Shown piece by piece: positions 46,401 to 54,343 of a DNA stretch of 64,000 nt; the stretch's first letter is position 1; each line of letters opens with the position of its first letter. The DNA is taken from contig CAAGJI010000060.1 of NCBI GenBank assembly GCA_900770195.1, positions 21,707 through 85,706 on the forward strand. The letters are read 5' to 3'. This DNA comes from Oscillospiraceae bacterium (lineage in GTDB: Bacteria; Bacillota; Clostridia; Oscillospirales; Ruminococcaceae). The position numbers and the translations under genes were made by a program. The notes below the pieces were generated by a model that was not told where the DNA came from, did no database searches, and saw nothing but the letters and a program-made list of their open reading frames with translations.

Positions 46401-47103
46401 TGAAATGCCTCCTGCACCAAAAATTCCATATAAAAAGGATATGAACGAAGTTGATAAGCCTTACTTTAAGCGATTGCAGTATTCACTCAGTAATGAATTG
46501 TCTGAAAAGCTTGAAAAGAATATAAAGAAATATCATTATACGGAATCAGCAGTTATCTGTGCTGCTTATATGGAAGCACTTGGAAAATGGTGCAATGAAG
46601 AACCATTTACGTTAAATCTTACACTTTTTAACAGATTACCTGTATGCAAAGATGTATCTGATATTTTTGGTGATTTTACAAATACTACATTTATTTCATA
46701 TGATAGAAGGAAAAATTTCCTGTCAGATATAGATAATGTGAAAGAACAGATGATTAAATCTGTTGAATACAGATATGCTGATGGAATCGAAATAATAAAG
46801 GAAGTGATGAAAAAAGATTCACATAAAGCTGCATATCCTGTTGTATTTACAAGTATGCTTCGTTCGGGAAGTGATACCGATAATGAAGTGTTTTATCCTA
46901 AAGATATGAAAGAAGTTTATGCACTTAGTCAGACTCCGCAGGTATCCCTTGACCATCAGGTATATAACAGAGATGGCAAGTATGTATTTGTTTGGGATTA
47001 TGTTTCACAGCTTTATAATGAAGAAGAAATAAAAGAATACTTTAACAAGTATACAAAATTCATTGAAAAAATTGCAGAAGAAAATGATTGGTCATTGATT
47101 TAA
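40453..47103 (+). CDS. NRPS: FAAL-ACP-Cy-A(Cys)-PCP-docking-Cy
   Basis: The ATG at 40453 after AAAGGAG gives 2216 residues. A fatty-acyl-AMP-ligase-like starter comes first (TSGSTGNPKG near 162, WLPYYHAMGLV, RGKNFYPQDIE), then a carrier (GISSMML near 629). Cy1 begins near 699 and has canonical D-LIIA-DAM-S near 826. The A domain has TSGSTGKPKG near 1288, FDLSVYDVFG near 1334 and LTSNGKIDR near 1619; specificity residues D-L-Y-N-I-S-M-I-W-K are cysteine-like. A second carrier (GISSVEI, near 1678), an internal TubC-like segment (about 1735-1795) and Cy2 with D-CIIL-DGW-S near 1922 follow. It should start the chain with an acyl group, condense and cyclise cysteine, and end with a Cy that serves the next protein. 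Confidence 0.9.
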   Translation: MKMFNFIDSMKKFSCETPNDDVLVQYELIGDKKSLSFSNFEKRVMSLAAQMKEENINKGENVILLYIDVMDFIVAFYACMYIGAVAVPVDFPTDPSNVEKWELIAEDSAAKCIMTSEISKDKLEKVISKSKKLSSINILSEDGIERSIEPVNVDENDIVTLQYTSGSTGNPKGVMVTYSNLLTNVEIIKNYLNLGKSKSFITWLPYYHAMGLVASMLSPVYYGGKSVIVPAQYFTQNPLLWFKAITEYKGEYTVAPNFAYELMANLLEKLPEEKKNEYSLKSIVRCISGSEPVHINTFIRFFNQVEKMGLDKRTIMFAYGQSEATLVETAYNIGEDLTIIKADLNKLNSGIVDVIEEKIFYGIDKMIDENSDKELYLVANGTANPGHKISIIDVESGKELDKYQIGEIYFYGPSVTNGYYNNPEATDESFGTDAEGVRYLKTGDLGFLNKNGELFITGRKKDLIIIRGKNFYPQDIERVSFLSDEVFVENGCAAFSSVEYDTEKLIIVQALKENADNEQYQEFASKIRNSILKKFSIAVDEIIFVKSDEIEKTASGKIQRKANKERYYKKQDDSILFVKDYEENVSVENKKNQTIRESDIFSELLGFVSENSGLAIFDIDYNATFPEIGISSMMLYSLKNHIEEKYGISIDAASVNVNNTIKKMTGYIYSLISSGENIQKKKIKPDLYVIDKENRYEPFSLNDIQKAYWVGRNKDVSWGGVSCYGYCEFDLKNLNLDKFEEAVKKLVERHEMLRTVIDNDGMQIIKHIDEITIPLKIYSQDEVENSIEFSEKIRNEMERMVIPTNRPMFEFRVMPLGNDNYRFFAGVDLIIADAMSLFLMWDDLDLLYNGKKLSEINASFRDYVTYTSNPVKKEKFENDKQYWMKKVEDYPPSPELPVDLSLEKFEKGKFKRYQHLIKKDDWQKFLKTSSEYGLTPSSALLSIYSEILSGYGCGNRFGVMVTVFGRDNVTEDIKSVIGDFTKLALVDIKRNDVPFLENALGIQNELQDSIYHSDFSAVEYIKEIAKVSDGNNIYPVVFTSGIGSEKITKNMFFNNMSYSSSTTPQVFMDHQVFEIGENVLLSWDVLEGIYLGNNAKIMFDTYIEYVYKAMEKNFWLEKVSDVRPSYQIAVQEKVNKTDENIGDYLIFEYILKNFKDKKNRYALVFEDKKYTYEELYSKVKKFITVLKDNDVCVGDRIIIQASKSPEQISAILAIVMVGCVYVPVTYDQPLERIKEIFNSSEAKFIATDLPADKFGELSEYVINIKCENKDEYPYIIPDISPDELAYIIYTSGSTGKPKGVAISHKSAMNTIIDVNSRYNSNDSGAIIAVSSASFDLSVYDVFGMLSAGGTVILPNEQQRTNPEYWYESAQKYNITIWNSVPSLFDLFLDYLETKNLKNESLKRVILSGDWIPMHIPEKMKKYVPNALLVSMGGATEASIWSNYYEVDSVDSKWKSIPYGYPLKNQKFFILDCFNRPCPDMVAGRLFIAGKGVAQGYYNDSETTKKSFQNIDNIYDGVIYETGDWGRYVEKGCIEFLGRKDNQLKINGYRVEVGEIQEVLKKSQVDSSVIIPVGEKSGRKRLIAFVISSESEDDIKKKMKKYLPEYFIPDKVIVMDKFPLTSNGKIDRKALVSEYESFSRTNSNCETRVLNDNEKNVLEILKEVLSTEDIDINESFETLGISSVEIIKIANHLEVAYGDRPDISEIMAYRSISELLDYYKDKKEKSGLTSDLKNKNNEIKDFIESLIEKKIYLRNENGKLKFTAEKNSLTSEIKEEIKAKKAEILEYLNNSENMLESKEIPLKAIQRAYVIGRSNEYALGNIGAHYYTEFIWSDCDVDKLEKAVNEVIENQEILRMVINNNGTQTLKKDVPYYKVKVNCFNENDLENYRNEISHRTYDIGTWPMFEVSVSNIGNYKHIHFSIDCIILDGWSAYMFMEQIFRKYNDIDIYKPSIGFGEYIKLEQDYLKTNDYKEKSFNYWKNHILEMPPAPKIPYKKDMNEVDKPYFKRLQYSLSNELSEKLEKNIKKYHYTESAVICAAYMEALGKWCNEEPFTLNLTLFNRLPVCKDVSDIFGDFTNTTFISYDRRKNFLSDIDNVKEQMIKSVEYRYADGIEIIKEVMKKDSHKAAYPVVFTSMLRSGSDTDNEVFYPKDMKEVYALSQTPQVSLDHQVYNRDGKYVFVWDYVSQLYNEEEIKEYFNKYTKFIEKIAEENDWSLI

Positions 47104-47112
47104 AACAAAATG

Positions 47113-47139
47113 TATCCGGGAGGCTTAGTCTCCTGGATA
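47113..47139 (+). promoter_or_regulatory. Intercistronic hairpin after the large NRPS gene
   Basis: TATCCGGGAG (47113-47122) pairs with CTCCTGGATA (47130-47139), one G-T wobble, loop GCTTAGT. It lies in the only sizeable gap (62 bp) within the operon and is followed by TAAAAAACAT. It may lower read-through or protect the upstream message. Confidence 0.5.
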
Positions 47140-47165
47140 TAAAAAACATCTTTAAGGAGAGTATT

Positions 47166-47921
47166 ATGTTACTTAACAAAATATGGTTTCCATATACAAA
47201 AATTGAGAAAAGCGATAAAAAAAAGAATGTATTTTGTTTTCATCATGCAGGAGGAAGCGGAATAAATTTTAACAAATGGAATTTTATGTCTGATAAGGTA
47301 AGATTTATACCCGCTGAAATGCCAGGCAGAGGAGCAAGAATTTCTGATAAATATGAATATTGTTTTAAAAAAGTTGTTTGTGAAATAACGGAAGCGGTAA
47401 AAAAAGAGATAGATTCAATTGGCATTGACGATTTTGTATTTTATGGACATAGCATGGGAGCAATAATAGCTTTTTCAGTTGCGTGCTGTATAAAGAAAAA
47501 ATATAACATATCTCCGTCAGCTTTGTTTGTAGTTGCAAGGCATGCACCACAGATGTCTGACCCATCAATATTTAAAAGTTCCATGTCTGATGATTCGCTC
47601 ATTGATGAAATGAAACGTCTTGGTGGTACACCTTCTGAAATATTAAATAACAGAGAGTATATGAATATGTTTATAAGCAGAATAAGAAATGATTATAAAT
47701 TGCACGAAGATTATCATTACTGCAATGAAAAATTGGATATTCCTATAATTGCACATACAGGTGATCAGGATTATGGAGCAAACATATTTTCAATGACAAA
47801 GTGGTCACAGATTACAAGTAAATATTCAACTGTTGAGGAATTTAAGGGGGGACACTTTTTCCCTTATGACCTTGGAAAAAAATATGTAAAACATCTTGCA
47901 GATGAAATCTCAGCTTTTTAG
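47166..47921 (+). CDS. Type II thioesterase (alpha/beta hydrolase)
   Basis: The ATG at 47166 after AAGGAG gives 251 residues; an in-frame start at 47088 would overlap the NRPS. NVFCFHHAGGSGINFNKWNF at the start, the nucleophile elbow FYGHSMGAIIAF and the late GGHFFPYD histidine are the complete GrsT/YbtT-type triad context. Such enzymes clear wrong acyl groups from carrier domains. It is followed after 3 bp by the phosphopantetheinyl transferase. Confidence 0.9.
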   Translation: MLLNKIWFPYTKIEKSDKKKNVFCFHHAGGSGINFNKWNFMSDKVRFIPAEMPGRGARISDKYEYCFKKVVCEITEAVKKEIDSIGIDDFVFYGHSMGAIIAFSVACCIKKKYNISPSALFVVARHAPQMSDPSIFKSSMSDDSLIDEMKRLGGTPSEILNNREYMNMFISRIRNDYKLHEDYHYCNEKLDIPIIAHTGDQDYGANIFSMTKWSQITSKYSTVEEFKGGHFFPYDLGKKYVKHLADEISAF

Positions 47922-47924
47922 CCT

Positions 47925-48563
47925 ATGGTTTACATATTTGAAAATGCTGATGCTGTTTCTTTAGAATTACTTGATAAGTTCAATTTTATATATACAGAAG
48001 AAAGAATCGAAAAAAGCAGAAAGTATTTAAAAGAAGAAGACAGAAAAAAATGTCTTATGGCTTATATTGTTCTTTTGTATGCTTTGAAAAGTGAGTATGA
48101 TATTTTTGAAAAAATAAAATTTGAATATAAAATCAATAAAAAACCTTTTCTTGAAAAATATAAAAATATTTTCTTTAATATTTCGCATTCATCTTCTGAA
48201 ATAGCTGTTGCATTGAGTAAAAATAATGTTGGAGTTGATATTGAAAGAATCATATATGATTATAATTCAATAGCTGATTCTGTTTTCAGCCATGAGGAAA
48301 AGAATTATATTTATGAATGTGATTCTGAAAAAAGAGCAACAAAACTTTGGACTTTTAAAGAAAGTTATTTGAAATATAAAGGAACAGGATTAACAGATGA
48401 CATAAAAAAATATCAATTTGCATATCAGGATGATGTTTTTGAAAAATATGGCTGTCTGTTTAAGAATTTTTCAACTGAAAAATATTATGTTTCGGTCTGT
48501 TCTGAAACTGATATGAAAATAAAATATATAGATGTAAAAGATATAGTAAAGTTAGTGAGGTAA
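47925..48563 (+). CDS. 4'-phosphopantetheinyl transferase, Sfp family
   Basis: This 212-residue enzyme loads phosphopantetheine onto the carrier domains of the NRPS proteins. The Sfp motifs are clear: FFNISHSSSEIAVAL, the Mg-binding VGVDIERI and FKESYLKYKGTGL. It is smaller than Sfp itself but within the family's range. Having its own activating enzyme makes the island self-sufficient for NRPS maturation after transfer. Confidence 0.92.
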   Translation: MVYIFENADAVSLELLDKFNFIYTEERIEKSRKYLKEEDRKKCLMAYIVLLYALKSEYDIFEKIKFEYKINKKPFLEKYKNIFFNISHSSSEIAVALSKNNVGVDIERIIYDYNSIADSVFSHEEKNYIYECDSEKRATKLWTFKESYLKYKGTGLTDDIKKYQFAYQDDVFEKYGCLFKNFSTEKYYVSVCSETDMKIKYIDVKDIVKLVR

Positions 48564-48566
48564 AGT

Positions 48567-50060
48567 ATGGAAAAAAATAAATCGGAATTTTTACAAAATT
48601 CAATTGAAAAGAAAGAAACGATTCTTAAAGATATCTGGAGCAAGGTTTTAAACAAGCCTGATATTGGTGTGCACGATGATTTCTTTATGTCAGGTGGAAC
48701 TTCAAAAGACCTTGTAAAAATGGTAACAAAAATGAGTGAGATCTTTGAAATTTCAATGCAGGAAGTTTTTTCAAAATCCACAATAGCAGAAATTGCACCT
48801 ATTGTTGAATACAGAAAAGACAGTCTCAAAGATGATGTTGACAAGATATATAATCTTACTGAAAAATTAAAAAAATTTGTTCCATCTCAGGAATACAATA
48901 CATACATGGAAAATTATGAAAAATACAATTCCAAAATGAAACTCGGCAAAAGAGAAGAATATAAGAAAGTTCTTGTTACAGGCGGAAATGGTTTTTTGTC
49001 TTGTCACCTTATTGAAAGAATATTAAAACACAGAAATACTTCAATAGTTGTGCTGATTCGTGAAAAAGACAATGAGAAAGCATATGCAAAGTTCAAAAGA
49101 GCAATGGATTGGTATTTTCCTGAGGAAAATATACTCTCTGAATATAGCAACAGAATTGAGATAATTGCAGGAGATATTTCAAATGATAAGTTTTCTCTTG
49201 ATAATCAAAAATATAATGAGTTATCAAAAACAGTAGATGCTATATTCCATGTAGCCGGTATTTTAAGACATTACGGTCATTGGGAAGAATTTTATAATAC
49301 AAACGTTCAAGGAACAGTAAGAGTGATTGATTTTGCCAAATGTGAAATGAAAAAGGATATTCATTTTATTTCAACAATGGGTACAGGATATAATGAAGAA
49401 AGAGCAAAAAATATTCTTCCATTTACTGAACTTGAAGTGCAAAAGGATTCTTACATTGCAAATTATTATCTTAAATCCAAAATGCTTGCTGAAAAAGAAC
49501 TTGAAAGAGAACTGAAAAAAGGTAATCTTAAAATTAAAATTTATAGACCGGGTTATCTTGTTCAGAATTATAATACAGGAATTTTTCAGGTTAATTCAGC
49601 TGATAATGCTTACTTCCAGTTCTTTAAGGCAATCATGGAAATAGGTTGTTCACCGGCAATGGAAACAGAGATTTTTGATTTTAGTTTTATAGACCAGGCT
49701 GCTGAAGCAATTGATATTTTATCAACAGTTGAAGAAGAAGGTCATATTTATCATCTTTTCAATCCTAAAAGACTCAGCATGAAAAAAATAGGGGAACTTA
49801 TGATAGAAAATGGTGCAGAAATAAAAAATGTTCCGGTAAGTGAATTCTGCGATTACCTCAAAAATAATATTGATACATATAAAGACCTTATTTCAAATAT
49901 TACTATGGTTACTTATGTAAATGAAAAAGACATAGAACAGTTAATAGATCTTTGTCTTAAATGTGACAGAACAACTCAGATTCTTGCAGAATATGGATTT
50001 GAATGGAAAAGTCTTGATAAAACACACATGGGTGATATTATTAAAGTAATAGGAAAGTGA
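48567..50060 (+). CDS. Free-standing PCP-thioester reductase protein
   Basis: This 497-residue protein starts with a carrier domain (about 10-85; DDFFMSGGTSKDLV with the phosphopantetheine Ser). From about 130 it continues as a terminal reductase of the short-chain-dehydrogenase type: Rossmann VLVTGGNGFLSCHLIERIL, HVAGILRHYGHW, FISTMGTGY and the catalytic YYLKSK. Such domains release a thioester-bound chain as aldehyde or alcohol using NADPH. There is no adenylation domain, so the carrier must receive its acyl group in trans. The last NRPS thioesterase domain looks inactive, which makes this the probable releasing enzyme. Confidence 0.85.
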   Translation: MEKNKSEFLQNSIEKKETILKDIWSKVLNKPDIGVHDDFFMSGGTSKDLVKMVTKMSEIFEISMQEVFSKSTIAEIAPIVEYRKDSLKDDVDKIYNLTEKLKKFVPSQEYNTYMENYEKYNSKMKLGKREEYKKVLVTGGNGFLSCHLIERILKHRNTSIVVLIREKDNEKAYAKFKRAMDWYFPEENILSEYSNRIEIIAGDISNDKFSLDNQKYNELSKTVDAIFHVAGILRHYGHWEEFYNTNVQGTVRVIDFAKCEMKKDIHFISTMGTGYNEERAKNILPFTELEVQKDSYIANYYLKSKMLAEKELERELKKGNLKIKIYRPGYLVQNYNTGIFQVNSADNAYFQFFKAIMEIGCSPAMETEIFDFSFIDQAAEAIDILSTVEEEGHIYHLFNPKRLSMKKIGELMIENGAEIKNVPVSEFCDYLKNNIDTYKDLISNITMVTYVNEKDIEQLIDLCLKCDRTTQILAEYGFEWKSLDKTHMGDIIKVIGK

Positions 50061-50067
50061 GTTTATT

Positions 50068-50814
50068 ATGAGTAAAAAATGGATAAATCATAATACAAAT
50101 AACGAAAATGCAAAACTTAATATCTTTTGTTTTCCACATGCCGGAAGCAGTTCCACTTTTTTTGCCGGTTGGGTAAGATATTTTTCAGATGATGTAAATA
50201 TATATCCGGTTCAGTATCCGGCAAGAGATAATAGAATGAGCGAACCAATGCCGCAGTCTTTATTTGAATTGGCAGAAAAAATGGTAGACGAAAGTATGGA
50301 ACTTTTTGAAAATCCTTTTATTTTTGTCGGTCATTGTTCCGGAAGCATAGTTGCATATGAAGTTGCCGAATATCTACGGAAAAAGACAGACAGAAGTCCA
50401 AAATATATGTTTGTATCTGCAAGTGTTGCTCCGGAAGATTATAAATTAAAGTCAACAAAAAATCTTTCAGATGCGATGTTTTTTAAATATTATAACTATC
50501 CTGATTACGAAAAGCAGAAGGATGATCCATTGTTTAAATTTTTTCTTCCTGTAATCAGAATGGATTTTGCTTTATGTGAAAGATACAGATATAAAGAGTA
50601 TGATCCTCTTGATTGTCCGATTTTTGCTTTTGCGGGTTCAGAAGATAAGGCTGTTGGAAATCCTGAAAACGTAAATGTATGGAAAAAATATACAACAAGC
50701 AGTGAATTTGGCAGGAAAGTTTATGATGGCGACCATTTTTATTTTGAACGTAATGTTGAAGATATAACAGGAATAATAAATGAAACTGCAAAAAAAATAA
50801 TAGCTGAAATATAA
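50068..50814 (+). CDS. Type II thioesterase with cysteine nucleophile
   Basis: This 248-residue alpha/beta hydrolase has LNIFCFPHAGSSSTFFAGW at the start and the family block YPVQYPARDNRM. The nucleophile elbow reads FVGHCSGSIVAYE, so Cys stands where the first type II thioesterase of the cluster has Ser. The acidic residue (AGSEDKAVG) and late His (YDGDHFYFE) are kept. Cysteine thioesterases favour acyl transfer or cyclisation over hydrolysis in some characterised systems, so this protein may not be a simple editing enzyme. Confidence 0.87.
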   Translation: MSKKWINHNTNNENAKLNIFCFPHAGSSSTFFAGWVRYFSDDVNIYPVQYPARDNRMSEPMPQSLFELAEKMVDESMELFENPFIFVGHCSGSIVAYEVAEYLRKKTDRSPKYMFVSASVAPEDYKLKSTKNLSDAMFFKYYNYPDYEKQKDDPLFKFFLPVIRMDFALCERYRYKEYDPLDCPIFAFAGSEDKAVGNPENVNVWKKYTTSSEFGRKVYDGDHFYFERNVEDITGIINETAKKIIAEI

Positions 50815-50842
50815 GTTTTTATTTTATGAAACGGTGATAGAT

Positions 50843-52600
50843 ATGAACAATGAAAATAAAAAAAATAGTAAGAACACACAAAGTTCTTCCACTATGGATA
50901 TATTAAAATATGCCGGAACAGCAAAAAAAGAATACATAATATCTGTAATATGTAATGTTATAGGCGTGTTATGTGGAATGATTCCTTATTTTAGTGCAGG
51001 TTATATAATATCAGCTTTTTATAATAAAGAAGCTACAACTTCAATTGTATTGGGATATGGATTGTTAGCACTTGTAGCTGTCATTATAAAAGGACTCCTT
51101 ACAACATTGGCAACAAAAAAGGCACATGGTGCGGCTTTTACAATTATAAAAAACATAAGAATTGCACTTATTGAAAAGATGAGAAGAGTACCGTTGGGAG
51201 TTATAAATAACAGTTCATCAGGAAAGCTTAAAACACTTATTGTTGATACAGCGGATAAAATTGAAAAACCTCTTGCACATATACTTCCTGAAATGATTGC
51301 AAATATACTTGTATCTGTATTTCTTGTAATAATTCTCTTTGCTATCAACTGGAAAATAGCACTTGCATGTCTTGCAGCTGTTCCAATCGGATTTATTATT
51401 TATTTAGGTCAAACTATAGGATATGAAAAAAAATCCAAATTATATAATGAAGCAAATGAAAATATGAATAATGCGATAATTGAATATGTTGAAGGAATTG
51501 AAGTTATCAAAACTTTTAACCAGTCCGGAAAATCGTATGGTAAATATACAAAAGCTGTTGAACATTTCAGAGATGTAACTCTTAGTTGGTGGAGAGGCTG
51601 TTGGTTCTTTACATCTGTAGGTGGAGCAATTATGACATCAACTCTACTTGTTGCACTTCCTGTAGGCGGTTTTATGTTTATGCATGGAAATGTAGATTTT
51701 ACAGATTTTATATTATCATTAACATTATCACTTGGAATTGCTGGTCCTATAATGGGAGCTGCTGAATATGTTGAAGATTTTGCTATTGTTGATTCAAGCC
51801 TTAAAAAGGTAAATGAATTCATGGCAATACCTAAACTCGTAAGACCTGAAAAGAGAGTTGAACTTAAAAATTATCAGTTTAAATTTAATAATGTAAAATT
51901 TGCATATGATAAAAAAGAAATACTTCATGGAATTAATTTTGAAACAGTTCCTTCTGGTGTTACTGCAATAGTCGGTCCATCTGGTGGCGGTAAATCAACA
52001 ATTGCAAAACTTATGGCTGGATTCTGGGACCCTTCAGATGGCGTTATAACATTTGGCGAAGTGAATACTAAGGATATTCCTATGGAAGAACTTGTTGAAA
52101 ATATAAGTGTTGTATTTCAGGACAATTTCCTTTTCGATAAGTCCGTATTTGAAAATATAAGATTAGGAAATCTTAATGCAACAGATGAAGAAGTAATAGA
52201 AGCAGCCAAAATGTCAGGCTGTCATGAGTTTATTGAAAAACTTGAAAATGGTTACAATACAATAGTTGGTGATGCTGGTAGCAAACTTTCGGGTGGTGAA
52301 AGACAGAGAATAACTATTGCGAGAGCAATGTTAAAAAAATCAAATGTTGTTATACTTGATGAAGCAACAGCATATGCTGACCCTGAAAATGAAGCAATAA
52401 TAGAAGAATCAATAAATAATCTTGTAAAAGGTAAAAATCTTATAGTTATTGCTCATAGACTTTCAACAATAAAGAACGCTGATAAAATCCTTGTTGTTCA
52501 AGATGGAAATATAGTTTCAGAAGGTACACATGACGAATTGCTTGTTAAAAGTGAACTTTATAAAGATATGTGGGAAAAACATATATCAGCAAATATTTAA
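50843..52600 (+). CDS. ABC exporter-type half transporter 1 (YbtP-like)
   Basis: The ATG at 50843 gives 585 residues; a GTG nine bases earlier is an alternative. Six membrane helices (about 35-300) are fused to an ATPase with GPSGGGKSTIAKLMAG, LSGGERQRITIARAM, VVILDEATAYADPENE and the IAHRLST switch. The signature is intact, while the ATYAD replaces the usual SSALD-type D-loop. It forms an obvious pair with the next gene, like YbtP/YbtQ or IrtA/IrtB, which despite the exporter fold can import metal-siderophore complexes. Confidence 0.88.
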   Translation: MNNENKKNSKNTQSSSTMDILKYAGTAKKEYIISVICNVIGVLCGMIPYFSAGYIISAFYNKEATTSIVLGYGLLALVAVIIKGLLTTLATKKAHGAAFTIIKNIRIALIEKMRRVPLGVINNSSSGKLKTLIVDTADKIEKPLAHILPEMIANILVSVFLVIILFAINWKIALACLAAVPIGFIIYLGQTIGYEKKSKLYNEANENMNNAIIEYVEGIEVIKTFNQSGKSYGKYTKAVEHFRDVTLSWWRGCWFFTSVGGAIMTSTLLVALPVGGFMFMHGNVDFTDFILSLTLSLGIAGPIMGAAEYVEDFAIVDSSLKKVNEFMAIPKLVRPEKRVELKNYQFKFNNVKFAYDKKEILHGINFETVPSGVTAIVGPSGGGKSTIAKLMAGFWDPSDGVITFGEVNTKDIPMEELVENISVVFQDNFLFDKSVFENIRLGNLNATDEEVIEAAKMSGCHEFIEKLENGYNTIVGDAGSKLSGGERQRITIARAMLKKSNVVILDEATAYADPENEAIIEESINNLVKGKNLIVIAHRLSTIKNADKILVVQDGNIVSEGTHDELLVKSELYKDMWEKHISANI

Positions 52601-52618
52601 CTAAAGGGGGAAAATATT

Positions 52619-54334
52619 ATGTTTGCTGTAATAAAAAAAATCTATTCATTATGTGGTTCTTTCAAAAAAGAAATGACCTATGGAATTATATTTAGCTGTA
52701 TTTCTGCAATTTTTGAATCAATGGTTATTTTAGCTGTCTATAATTTGTTAAGCCATGTAGATGACCTTACATCAAAAAATATAATGGTAAGCCTTGTTTT
52801 CCTTGCAATATCGGCACTCGGAAAAGGTATTTCAAAATATTTTGTATGTATGACCACTGGTGCAAATGGTTATAAAGTTTTCTGTGAAAAAAGACTCAAA
52901 ATAGGTGATCAACTTAAAACTGCACCTATGGGATATTTTTCAAAACAAAAACTTGGTCATATAAGCAATGCTCTTTCATCATCATTTACAGAACTTGAAA
53001 CATTTTCAATGCTTGCAGTAACAAATATAGTAACAGGAACAGTTATAGCTATATGTATAACAATTTTTATGTTTTACCTTAATGCAGTAGTTGGAATAGT
53101 TTCTCTTGCTGGTCTTGTAATATCAATATTTATACTTAATGCAATAAATAATTCATCAGACGGAAAAGTAGACAAAAGAAATAAAGACTTTGAAAATATG
53201 GTAACTAAGGTTATTGAATATGTAAAAGGAATAACAGTGGTTAAGAGTTTTGGAGTTGAAACCGTAAATGATGTTGAAGATGCAATTGAAGAGAATAGAA
53301 AATCTTATCTTGCTATCGAAAATAAATCACAGAATCTTGTAAGTCTTCATAAAGTATGCCTTGATGCTTTTGGTGTGCTTATAATGATAGTATCCGGATT
53401 ACTCATGATTGGAGGCAGTCTGAACTTTTCAAAAGGTGTATTGTTTATAATTTCAAGCTTTATAGTTTATTCTCAGCTTGAAAGCATGAGCGGCGGTGCA
53501 TTCTTGCTTAAAATGATAGATAGTCAGATAAATAATATTGAATGTGTTATAAATGTCCCTGTTATAGAAAGCGGAAGTCATAAGTTTGAAAATAATTATG
53601 ACATTGATGTTGAAAATGTTCAGTTTGGCTATGAAAATAAAAAAATTATTGACAATGTAAGTTTCAGTGTGCCAGAAAAGACATCACTTGCAATCGTTGG
53701 ATATTCAGGCTCAGGAAAAACAACCATCTGCAATCTTATAACACGTTTTTGGGACGTATGGAAAGGTGATATAAAAATTGGTGGAGTTAATATAAAAGAC
53801 TATGAATACGATGAATTATTATCAAAATTCAGTATGGTATTCCAAAATGTATATCTTTTTAATGATACCATAAAAAACAACATAAAACTTGGAAAGCCTG
53901 ATGCTACTGATGAAGAAATATATCAGTCCTGTAAAAAAGCTTGCTGTTATGATTTTATAATGGCACTTCCTGAAAAATTTGATACAGTAGTTGGAGAAGG
54001 CGGTTCAACTTTGTCCGGTGGTGAAAAACAAAGAATATCTATAGCAAGAGCAATTTTGAAAGATGCTCCTATAGTAATTCTTGATGAAGCAACTTCAAGT
54101 GTTGACCCAGAAAATGAAGCTGATTTGCTTAAAGCAATAAATGCACTTAAAAAAGATAAAACTATAATTTCAATAGCTCATAGAATGGCAACTGTAAAAA
54201 ATGCAGATAACATTATTGTAATGGACAGCGGTAAGATAGTTCAGAAAGGTACACATGATGAACTTATCAAACAAGAAGGAATTTATAGAAACTTCCTCAA
54301 TATTAGGGAGAAATCATCAGGATGGCAATTATAA
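52619..54334 (+). CDS. ABC exporter-type half transporter 2 (YbtQ-like)
   Basis: This 571-residue protein has six membrane helices in the first 310 residues, then an ATPase with GYSGSGKTTICNLITRFWD, LSGGEKQRISIARAIL, IVILDEATSSVDPENE and AHRMATVKNAD. AAGGGGG precedes the ATG. It is the probable heterodimer partner of the preceding gene; their ATP sites are both complete by eye. The direction of transport cannot be decided from sequence. Confidence 0.88.
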   Translation: MFAVIKKIYSLCGSFKKEMTYGIIFSCISAIFESMVILAVYNLLSHVDDLTSKNIMVSLVFLAISALGKGISKYFVCMTTGANGYKVFCEKRLKIGDQLKTAPMGYFSKQKLGHISNALSSSFTELETFSMLAVTNIVTGTVIAICITIFMFYLNAVVGIVSLAGLVISIFILNAINNSSDGKVDKRNKDFENMVTKVIEYVKGITVVKSFGVETVNDVEDAIEENRKSYLAIENKSQNLVSLHKVCLDAFGVLIMIVSGLLMIGGSLNFSKGVLFIISSFIVYSQLESMSGGAFLLKMIDSQINNIECVINVPVIESGSHKFENNYDIDVENVQFGYENKKIIDNVSFSVPEKTSLAIVGYSGSGKTTICNLITRFWDVWKGDIKIGGVNIKDYEYDELLSKFSMVFQNVYLFNDTIKNNIKLGKPDATDEEIYQSCKKACCYDFIMALPEKFDTVVGEGGSTLSGGEKQRISIARAILKDAPIVILDEATSSVDPENEADLLKAINALKKDKTIISIAHRMATVKNADNIIVMDSGKIVQKGTHDELIKQEGIYRNFLNIREKSSGWQL

Positions 54335-54343
54335 GGTGTTTGT

